A DNA stretch of 64,000 bases. Origin: DASUBV01 sp963822485 (GTDB lineage: Bacteria; Actinomycetota; Actinomycetes; Streptosporangiales; Streptosporangiaceae). A program made the translations under genes and the position numbers. The DNA lies in contig CAWGHW010000001.1 of assembly GCA_963822485.1 (NCBI GenBank), forward strand, positions 248,001 to 312,000, in the 5' to 3' direction. Under the pieces are notes generated by a model. That model was not told the origin of the DNA. It worked only from the letters and a program-made list of their open reading frames with translations, and did not search any database. Shown one piece after another: positions 52,709-59,420 of this stretch; position 1 is the first letter of the stretch; each line of letters starts with the position of its first letter.

Positions 52709-53713
52709 CTAGCCCGGCTCGCCGAGCGCGGCCAGCAGTTCCTCGCCCCGCTGGGTGCGGCGGTAGACCACGTTGCGCCCGGTCCGGGCGCCCGCGATGA
52801 CGCCGGTGTCGCGGAGCACGGCCAGGTGAGCGCTGACCGTGCCCAGCGAGATCTCCAGGGCGTGCGCGAGCTGGGTGCTCGTCGCCGGGCGGCCCAGCTC
52901 GCGCAGGATGCGGGCCCGGCCAGGCCCGAGCAGCCCGGCCAGCGCGTCGGCCGCGCCGCCGTCGGGCGGCACCGCGGCGCCGCGCGCCGGGTAGACCAGG
53001 GCATAGTGCGGCGGCTGCTCGCAGGTCCAGGTGCCCCGGCCCGGGGTGTGCGGGACGAAGATCAGCCCGTCGTCGCCGATCAGCCGGTCCGGGTGGTCCT
53101 GGTGGCTGAACCGGATCGCGTCCCGGCCGACCCAGGCCGACCGGCGGGTCATGTCCTTGATGGCGTGCTGCCAGCCGTAGGCGGCCAGCAGCCCGGCCCG
53201 GTACATGATGTCCCGCTCCAGGATGGCCCGCCGCCGCGGCCAGTCCGGGGCCACGAATAGCCGCCAGCCCTCCTCGAAGACCGCCGCGATCCGCGGCCCG
53301 AGGCCTCGGCCGGCCAGCCACCCAGCGTCGCCAGCGTCGCCAGCGTCGCCTGTGCCCGTTGCCTGCCAGCTGGCCGCGACCGCGGGCTCGGTCGCGGCCC
53401 GTACCTGCGCGTCCGTGAACGCCGCGACCGCGACTAGCTCGTCGGCCAGGCGGGTGTGCACCCCGTCGCCCGGCGGCAGGGCCACGTAGTCGGGCAGCCA
53501 CTTGGTCGCCGCGACCAGGGGCAGCAGGCCGCGGGCGACCTCGTTCTGGTCTCGCCAGCGCCGGTAGCCGCTCTGATTGCTGGCGTGCCAGGCGGCCAGC
53601 CAGGGATAGGGCAGGCGCTCCAGCGCGATCAGCGCGCTGAGCGTCTCGGCCAGCGGCGACACCGCGAAACGGCAGCGCGAGAGCGCGGTGGGGGTGAGCC
53701 GGAGCAGGGTCAT
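52709..53713 (-). CDS. ArsR-family regulator with DUF5937-type N-terminal domain
   Basis: The 334-residue protein has a long N-terminal domain (FAVSPLAETLSALIALERLP, then WLAAWHASN) of the DUF5937 kind. The C-terminal ArsR winged helix is ALAGLLGPGRARILRELGRP, STQLAHALEISLGTVSAHLA and a wing TGRNVVYRRTQRG. It probably represses the divergent MFS exporter and itself. The start region is unusual: ATG recurs every 14 bases upstream (53713, 53727, 53741, 53755). Confidence 0.85.
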   Translation of the reverse strand: MTLLRLTPTALSRCRFAVSPLAETLSALIALERLPYPWLAAWHASNQSGYRRWRDQNEVARGLLPLVAATKWLPDYVALPPGDGVHTRLADELVAVAAFTDAQVRAATEPAVAASWQATGTGDAGDAGDAGWLAGRGLGPRIAAVFEEGWRLFVAPDWPRRRAILERDIMYRAGLLAAYGWQHAIKDMTRRSAWVGRDAIRFSHQDHPDRLIGDDGLIFVPHTPGRGTWTCEQPPHYALVYPARGAAVPPDGGAADALAGLLGPGRARILRELGRPATSTQLAHALEISLGTVSAHLAVLRDTGVIAGARTGRNVVYRRTQRGEELLAALGEPG

Positions 53714-53757
53714 GTCAGCAGGGTCATGTCAGCAGGGTCATGAGGGCCAGGTCATGT
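53713..53757. repeat. 14-bp tandem repeat over the ArsR gene start
   Basis: On the minus strand the unit ATGACCCTGCTGAC is repeated so that ATG occurs at 53755, 53741, 53727 and 53713. The copies at 53741 and 53727 each open a five-codon frame (MTLLT) whose TGA overlaps the next ATG. A ribosome binding site AGGAG lies upstream of the first. The array sits between divergent arsR and MFS genes. Confidence 0.7.
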
Positions 53758-53837
53758 CAGCAGGCTCCTGGGGATCGTCCTTACGCCATCTGGCGCAAGG
53801 ATATGAGCCGGCCGCGCGGCTGGCCAGGCTACTGACC

Positions 53838-55346
53838 GTGCGATCCCCGCTCTCGCTGCTTTCCCCGCCCTTCCGCGGGTTCTTCCTCGGCCGCCTCGTC
53901 TCGCTGCTCGGCAGTGCCATGACCCCTGTCGCGCTGGCCTTCGCCGTGCTCAACGCCTCCGGCCGGCCCGGCGACCTCGGCGTCATCCTGGCCTGCCAGA
54001 TCACCCCGCAGCTCGCGCTGCTGCTGGTCGGCGGCGCCGCCGGGGACCGGTTCTCCCGCCGCAAGCTGCTCGTCGCCGCCAACCTCGGCGCTGGCCTGAC
54101 CCAGGGCGGCGTCGCCGCCGTGCTGCTGACCGGCCATTACAGCCTGCCCGTGATCGCCGCGCTGGAGGTCGGCAACGGCGCCCTGGAGGCGTTCGCGTCC
54201 CCGGCCCTGCGCGGCATCGTGCCCGACCTCGTCCAGCCCGGCGACATGCAGCGGGCCAACTCGCTGCTCGCCTCGACCCAGAACGGGGCCAAGATCCTCG
54301 GGCCCACCGCGGCCGGCCTGCTCGTCGTCGGCGTCGGCGGCGGCTGGGCCGTCGCCCTGGACGCGGTCAGCTTCATCGCCGCCGCCGCGTTCTTCGTCCG
54401 GCTGCCCGTGCTGCCCGCCGCCGCGGCCCCGGTCGCGGCGCGGCGGCCTCGGCTGACGGCCGACATCCGCGAAGGCTGGCGCGCCTTCCGCTCCATCCGC
54501 TGGGTCTCCGCCATGGCGCTGTCGTTCTGCGCCATCAACCTGATCAACGTCGGCCCGTGGCAGATACTCGGCCCCGACCTGACCCGGCAGCGCAGCGGCG
54601 AGGCCGCCTGGGGCCTCGTGCTGAGCACCAGGGCCGTCGGCCTGCTGCTGATGAGCGTGCTCATGTACCGGCTCGTGCTGCGCCGCCCGCTGCGCACCAG
54701 CCGGCTCCTCGGCGGGCTGAGCGGACTCCCGCTGCTCGCGCTCGGCCTGCGGCTCGCCCTGCCGTGGCTGATGGCCTGCGCCTTCGTCGGCGCGCTGAGC
54801 TTCACCATCTCCGGGATCACCTGGGACACCGCGCTCCAGCAGAACGTCCCGAGGGAACTGCTGTCGCGCATCGCCTCCTTCGATGACCTGCTGTCCTACG
54901 CCGCCATCCCCGTCGGGCTGCTGCTCACCGGCCCCGCCGCAGCCCACTTCGGCGCTGCCCCGGTGGCGCTGGCCTGCGGCGTCGCCTACGCCGCGGCCAG
55001 CCTGGCCCCGCTGGCCGTTAGGTCCGTGCGCGATCTGCCCGCCGGACCGCCGGGCGACTCGGTGCGCGATCTGCCCGCCGGACCGCCCGGCGACTCGGTG
55101 CCCGAGCGGCCGGGCGACTCGGTGTCCGGGCGGCCACCCGGACCGCCGGGCGACTCGCTGCCCGACCTGCCCGCTGGACCCCCCGGCGACTCGGTGCCCG
55201 GGCGGCCGCCCGGACCGCCGGGCGACTCGGTGCCCGACCGGCCCGCCGGACCGCCCGGCGACTCTCAGCCGAGCGCCGCGCGGAAGCGCTCGCCCAGGCT
55301 GGCCAGGCGCTCCGGCGGCTCGTTGGCGAACACCAGCCGCAGGTAG
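53838..55346 (+). CDS. MFS transporter (enterobactin-exporter-like)
   Basis: A twelve-helix major facilitator protein, about 502 residues. It has the first-helix region FFLGRLVSLLGSAMTPVALA, the loop GGAAGDRFSRRKLLVAANLG (motif A) and repeated helices to AACGVAYAAASLAPLAV. A ~100-residue C-terminal tail of imperfect DLPAGPPGDSV repeats then follows. The last 82 bases overlap the 3' end of the aminotransferase gene on the other strand. GTG 53838 opens the gene. The divergent ArsR protein probably controls it. Substrate unknown. Confidence 0.82.
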   Translation: MRSPLSLLSPPFRGFFLGRLVSLLGSAMTPVALAFAVLNASGRPGDLGVILACQITPQLALLLVGGAAGDRFSRRKLLVAANLGAGLTQGGVAAVLLTGHYSLPVIAALEVGNGALEAFASPALRGIVPDLVQPGDMQRANSLLASTQNGAKILGPTAAGLLVVGVGGGWAVALDAVSFIAAAAFFVRLPVLPAAAAPVAARRPRLTADIREGWRAFRSIRWVSAMALSFCAINLINVGPWQILGPDLTRQRSGEAAWGLVLSTRAVGLLLMSVLMYRLVLRRPLRTSRLLGGLSGLPLLALGLRLALPWLMACAFVGALSFTISGITWDTALQQNVPRELLSRIASFDDLLSYAAIPVGLLLTGPAAAHFGAAPVALACGVAYAAASLAPLAVRSVRDLPAGPPGDSVRDLPAGPPGDSVPERPGDSVSGRPPGPPGDSLPDLPAGPPGDSVPGRPPGPPGDSVPDRPAGPPGDSQPSAARKRSPRLARRSGGSLANTSRR

Positions 55347-56437
55347 TGCGGGCCGCTCGGACCCCAGCCGTCCATCGCCGTCGCCGCCACCCGGCCCCGC
55401 TCGAACAGCCGCCCCGACAGCTCCGCCGGGCTCATGCCCAGCGGCCGGGTATCGATCAGCAGCGACCAGCCCCCGTCCGGCGCGATGACCGGGTAGTCCG
55501 CCAGCTGCTCCAGCACCACCTCGCAGCGCCGCTGCCATTGCGCCGTAGCCGCCGCCATGTCCGCCTCCGCGTCCGGCGCGTCCAGCGCCGCGGCCACCGC
55601 CTGCTGGGCCAGCCCGACCTGGCACACGACGTTGGTCAGCCCCACCAGCCCGATGTCGTGCAGGATCGCTGCCGGACCCGTCACCCAGCCCACCCGCCAG
55701 CCGATCATGCGCAGCTCCTTGGAGGCCGACCCGACCGTGATCGTGCGGTCGGCCAGCCGAGGGTCGGCGGCAGCCGGGTGGCTCGGCCGCCGCCCGTCGA
55801 ATCGGATCCGCTCCATCGCGGCGTCGTAGATCATCCAGGCGTCATGCCGGTCACAGGCCTGTGCCAGGGCCGCCCAGTGTTCATCGCCCAGCACCAGCCC
55901 CGTCGGCATCGCGGGCCCCATCATGAGCACGGCCGCCGTGGCCGGCCCGACCGCGGCGGCGAGACGGCCAGGATCAACCGTCCAGTGCCCCGCGCGGCCC
56001 GTCGTGGCCTCGGCCGGGACGAAGCGCGGGACGCCGCCCGCCAGCCGCACCCGGTTGACCAGGCCCGCGTAGATCGGGTCGCAGAGCACCACTTCCTGGC
56101 CCGGCTCCACCGTGGCCAGCAGCGTGTTGAGGATGCCGTTCAGCCCGCCCGCCACGCTGACGCACTCCGTGGCCGGGTCGTAGACCCGCCCCGCGATCCG
56201 TCCCACGTGCGCCGCCGCCGCCTCCCGAAGCGACCGATGCCCCTGGAACGGCAGGTAGCTATTGGCCGCGTCATCGTCGACCGCTGCCCTGGTCGCCGCC
56301 AGTGCCACGTCCGGCGGCCGGATGTCGGTGTCCAGGTTCTCCAGCCGCAGCAGCTCCAGGTCACCCGCCGCGTCCGCCGCGTCGCCCACGGCGTCCACCC
56401 CGATGCCCGGGATGTCCCGCAGCCTGCTCACCGTCAT
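55265..56437 (-). CDS. Class I/II aminotransferase
   Basis: The 390-residue PLP enzyme has YLPFQGHRSLREAAAAHVGR, the cofactor loop VAGGLNGILNTLLATVEPGQ, Asp in WMIYDAAMERIRFDG and the PLP Lys in ITVGSASKELRMIGWRVGW. The C-terminal Arg that binds the carboxylate is in YLRLVFANEPP. It transfers an amino group between an amino acid and a 2-oxo acid; the substrate is unclear. It is divergent from the XRE/cupin regulator, which probably controls it. Its 3' end overlaps the MFS tail by 82 bases. Confidence 0.88.
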   Translation of the reverse strand: MTVSRLRDIPGIGVDAVGDAADAAGDLELLRLENLDTDIRPPDVALAATRAAVDDDAANSYLPFQGHRSLREAAAAHVGRIAGRVYDPATECVSVAGGLNGILNTLLATVEPGQEVVLCDPIYAGLVNRVRLAGGVPRFVPAEATTGRAGHWTVDPGRLAAAVGPATAAVLMMGPAMPTGLVLGDEHWAALAQACDRHDAWMIYDAAMERIRFDGRRPSHPAAADPRLADRTITVGSASKELRMIGWRVGWVTGPAAILHDIGLVGLTNVVCQVGLAQQAVAAALDAPDAEADMAAATAQWQRRCEVVLEQLADYPVIAPDGGWSLLIDTRPLGMSPAELSGRLFERGRVAATAMDGWGPSGPHYLRLVFANEPPERLASLGERFRAALG

Positions 56438-56491
56438 GATTCCTCCCGTATCCCGTCTTGCTGGTACGTATATAACACTAAACTGATACGC

Positions 56492-57097
56492 ATGAACGGG
56501 CCACAGGATAACGACGGGTCACGTGAGCACGCGGAGCCCGAAGGAGCGACGGGGGACTGGGCGCGGGTCATCGGCCATAACGTCCGGCGGCTGCGCGCGG
56601 CCGCCGGGATCTCCCTGGCCGACCTGGCCGCCGCCGGCGGCGTCAGCAAGACCACCCTGCACGGCATCGAGCAAGGCCAGGGCAACCCGACCATGAGCAC
56701 CCTGTGGGCACTGGCCACCGTCCTGCACGTACCGCTCGGCGAACTGCTCGAGGCCTCCGGCCCCGCCGTCGAGATCACCCGGTCCGGCGACGACCGGCCG
56801 CAGGCGTCCGGCGATGCCGTCAGCGCCCGCCTGCTGCACCGGATCCGGCTGCGCGGCACCGTAGAGGTCTACGACATCGGCATCGCTCCGGCCGTCCAGC
56901 ACTCGCAGGCCCACCTGCCCGGCGTCGAGGAGTGCATGGTGATCACCCGCGGCCGCGTGATCACCGGCCCTGCCGACGACCCGGCCGAACTGGCCGAGCG
57001 TGACTCCATCCGGTTCGGCGCCGCGCGACCGCACGTCTACCGCGGCGCCGGGCCCGACAACCGGGCCGTCCTGCTGATGATCTACCCGGAGCCCTGA
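56492..57097 (+). CDS. XRE-family regulator with cupin domain
   Basis: A 201-residue regulator. The N-terminal helix-turn-helix is VRRLRAAAGISLADLAAAGG with VSKTTLHGIEQGQGNPTMST, and the C-terminal half is a cupin sensor (SQAHLPGVEECMVITRGRVI, RPHVYRGAGPDNRAVLLMI). Such proteins often control an adjacent amino-acid or amine gene. Only 54 bases, with an AT-rich core (TACGTATATAACACTAAACT), separate it from the divergent aminotransferase gene, so a shared promoter-operator is likely. Confidence 0.9.
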   Translation: MNGPQDNDGSREHAEPEGATGDWARVIGHNVRRLRAAAGISLADLAAAGGVSKTTLHGIEQGQGNPTMSTLWALATVLHVPLGELLEASGPAVEITRSGDDRPQASGDAVSARLLHRIRLRGTVEVYDIGIAPAVQHSQAHLPGVEECMVITRGRVITGPADDPAELAERDSIRFGAARPHVYRGAGPDNRAVLLMIYPEP

Positions 57098-57114
57098 TGG
57101 TCTCCCCGCTGCGA

Positions 57115-57777
57115 TCAGCGCGAGACCGGCACCGCCTCCCATGCCTTCTCGGTCACGATCACATGATCGAGAAAGCCGAGGCCGGTCAGGGCCGCCGCGT
57201 CGACGGCCGCCTGGGTCGCCGAGATGTCCTCAGGCGTAGGTGTCGTGTCACCCGATGGGTGGTTGTGGGCTAGTGCGAAGCTGCGCCCATCCCGCCGTAG
57301 CACCGCCACGATGATCTCGCGCAGAGGGAACAAGGTCTGATCGGCCGCGCCATCCGAGAGCCGGTCAGTCCCCAGTACCCGCAGGGCAGCGTCACATGAG
57401 ATGACGACCAGCCGCTCCCTGTTGTGGTGGCTCAGTAGTGATTTGGCCACGGCGGCGATATCAGTCGTTGCGCGAAGGCGCCGCGGCCGTTCTGTCCGCT
57501 CAGCACGCCGGGCCAGCTCGAAGCTGGCGACGAGGCTGGATGCCTTCGCAGCGCCGATGCCTGCGACGGCAGACAGCTCGGCTACGGTCGCGCGGCCAAT
57601 AGCCGTGAGAGACCCGAATCTGTCCAGTAGCCCCTCGGCGACCTCATGGGCGCCCTTACCGCGAACGCCCGTGCTGATCAGCAGTGCTAAGAGCTCGCGG
57701 TCGCCCAGGGCGTCTGTGCCATTCTCGGCCAGCCGTTCGCGGGGCCGGTCGGTGGCTGGTACCTGTGACATCAGCAT
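57115..57777 (-). CDS. radC: RadC-family JAB/MPN metalloprotein
   Basis: A 220-residue RadC-like protein. It has a helix-hairpin-helix part (ELSAVAGIGAAKASSLVASF) and an MPN/JAMM domain with the metal motif FALAHNHPSGDTTPTPEDIS. Despite the historical name, a DNA repair role is unproven. It converges on the XRE regulator (stops 17 bases apart). ATG 57777 is used; ATG 57771 is possible. Such genes are often associated with genome plasticity, and an Rpn-like gene lies next to it. Confidence 0.88.
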   Translation of the reverse strand: MLMSQVPATDRPRERLAENGTDALGDRELLALLISTGVRGKGAHEVAEGLLDRFGSLTAIGRATVAELSAVAGIGAAKASSLVASFELARRAERTERPRRLRATTDIAAVAKSLLSHHNRERLVVISCDAALRVLGTDRLSDGAADQTLFPLREIIVAVLRRDGRSFALAHNHPSGDTTPTPEDISATQAAVDAAALTGLGFLDHVIVTEKAWEAVPVSR

Positions 57778-57867
57778 GGCTGCAGCCTAGTCAGAGGGTA
57801 CGACACTTTATCTCGGCCGCGGGCCTGTTGTTCACGCCCGCAGTAAGCCGTGGTGCGGCGGGTTAGG

Positions 57868-58170
57868 CTTTAGCCAGGAAAGACGTCCTCGACCGAGTTG
57901 GCGATGGCGGACTTCTCGAGCCAGACCCTAGCTGCTCGAGGTCAACGCAAGACAGCACCCGCTCGCGGAGCTGGGCAGGAACCGTCAGGTCCTCGCCTGG
58001 CCAGCACCCACAGTAGGAACTCAGCCGCTTCTTTGGCGATTCCCTCGGCCCATATTTCGGCGATTCTTTCGGCCTGTCCTTCGGCCGCTTCTTTGGCTTT
58101 GAGGTGTTCGAGCAGGTCGCCCCTGATCGTGAGGCTCGTTAGCGCCTCTAGCGGGGTTGCGTTCTGCGTC
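57868..58170 (-). pseudogene. Decayed 3' fragment of an Rpn-like nuclease gene
   Basis: The minus strand reads as a broken copy of the C-terminal part of the adjacent gene. LEALTSLTIRGDLLEHLKAK matches its ALEALMTTTFKDEFIDRIKA, and the end SAIANSVEDVFPG matches MTASTLRDVFPD. A frameshift falls in the middle (LARRGPD / QLRERVLSCVDLEQL). The N-terminal nuclease part is missing. It looks like the remnant of a tandem duplication. Confidence 0.82.
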
Positions 58171-58174
58171 AGAA

Positions 58175-59095
58175 TTAGTCGGGAAAGACATCCCTGAGAG
58201 TGCTAGCGGTCATGGCCTTGTCGGCCCATGCCTCTAGCTGGCCGAGGTCGGTGCAGGACAGCACACGGTCGCGCACTGGGGCGGGAACTTTCAGACCTTT
58301 TACGGCCAGCAGCCGCAGCAGCATCGCCGCAGTGCTCTCGGCCTTCCCCTCGGCCTTCCCCTCGGCCTTGATGCGGTCGATGAACTCGTCCTTGAAGGTG
58401 GTGGTCATCAGGGCCTCCAGAGCAGGCCGGGCCGCTTCTGGCGTGGCGGCGCGGATGAGATGAGTATAGGTTTCCAGCCGGTCCTCATCGAGGCTGGCGT
58501 CGGCGATGGCCCCCAGAACCAGCAGCTGTCCGGCCTCTTCCTCCAGGTCCACGGCACCCGTCAGGGCGCCCAGAACGGCCAGCTCCGGCGCGACGTCGGC
58601 CAGGCCGGGAGCATCCGCCCCGGGCGTCGTGTCAGCGTCGATGACGAGCGGGGCGAGGTCGAAGCCGGGGTGCCCGGTGCGGATCGGCTGGCGGGCCCAC
58701 CGGCCGGTGGCCGGGCTGGGGCAGACGACTACCAGCACGGCCGGGCAGTCATGCTGAGCCCGGGCCAGCGCCAGGTAGGCCGGCCACACCCGGCGCTTGC
58801 CCGCGTCGGGCGACGTCTGCGATTCGACCACGACTGCCAGCCGGGATCTGTGATCGCTCGGCCGGCCCTTACGCGTCGCGCCCGCACCGCTGCCATGAAT
58901 GGCGTCCGGGGCGCCGAGCAGGATGACCGCGTCAGCGCGCAACTCGGCCGGCAGCGCCGAGCTCAGGTCGCCGGCCGCCATCACGGCGGTCCCGCCCGCC
59001 GGAACCGGCACCCCGCTGCCGTGCAGCAGGGCCCCGGCCAGCAGTGGATTGCGGCGCAGTAATTCGATTGGCGCCTCGTGTGCGATCCCTGGCAT
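58175..59095 (-). CDS. Rpn/YhgA-like PD-(D/E)XK nuclease-family protein
   Basis: The 306-residue protein has an N-terminal region resembling the large actinobacterial PD-(D/E)XK family often annotated near Rpn/YhgA. Visible are ADAVILLGA (Asp), SRLAVVVESQTSPDAGKRRV (Glu and Gln/Lys positions) and WPAYLALARAQHDCPAVLVV. The C-terminus has IKAEGKAEGKAESTAAMLLR, a repeated Glu-Gly-Lys-Ala unit seen in Rpn proteins, and a small helical end. It may nick DNA, but this is not shown. Start ATG 59095. Next to it lies a decayed paralogue. Confidence 0.7.
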   Translation of the reverse strand: MPGIAHEAPIELLRRNPLLAGALLHGSGVPVPAGGTAVMAAGDLSSALPAELRADAVILLGAPDAIHGSGAGATRKGRPSDHRSRLAVVVESQTSPDAGKRRVWPAYLALARAQHDCPAVLVVVCPSPATGRWARQPIRTGHPGFDLAPLVIDADTTPGADAPGLADVAPELAVLGALTGAVDLEEEAGQLLVLGAIADASLDEDRLETYTHLIRAATPEAARPALEALMTTTFKDEFIDRIKAEGKAEGKAESTAAMLLRLLAVKGLKVPAPVRDRVLSCTDLGQLEAWADKAMTASTLRDVFPD

Positions 59096-59211
59096 CCGGC
59101 CTCCCGTGGTGTTTGCACCCAGTCAGTGGCTGGGCCCGCACCCACGACACCACAGCACACCGACATTCCGTCCCCAAAACCGCTTTACGGAATCGCCGGA
59201 ATGACTGCGAC

Positions 59212-59266
59212 CATGATCAGGACCGATTTGCCGCGGAATTCCGCGGCAAATCGGTCACTGATCATG
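59212..59266. repeat. 55-base near-perfect palindrome
   Basis: The core at 59221-59256 is a perfect 36-bp palindrome centred on GAATTC, with GCCGCGGAA arms. It is flanked by CATGATCAG and its reverse complement, with a single unpaired A at 59257. This is far stronger than a terminator needs. It sits in the gap between the Rpn-like gene and valS. Confidence 0.95.
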
Positions 59267-59350
59267 AGCGGAGTCTTTCCCGCCAGGCCGGATTCGGGCT
59301 TATGGAAAGGCCGAAACTGAATCGGTCATGATCAACCGCGAAAAGCGGTG

Positions 59351-59395
59351 TGGATGTCCCGTTGGTACACCCGGGTGTTACCAACGGGACATCCA
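59351..59395. repeat. 45-base hairpin with palindromic centre
   Basis: Seventeen-base arms (TGGATGTCCCGTTGGTA and its exact reverse complement at 59379-59395) enclose the palindrome CACCCGGGTG plus one unpaired T. It has the same design as the palindrome at 59212: long perfect stem, palindromic centre, one bulged base. It ends 26 bases before the valS stop and may terminate that gene. Confidence 0.95.
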
Positions 59396-59420
59396 TGGGC
59401 GGTTTCGGCGTTGGCGGCGG

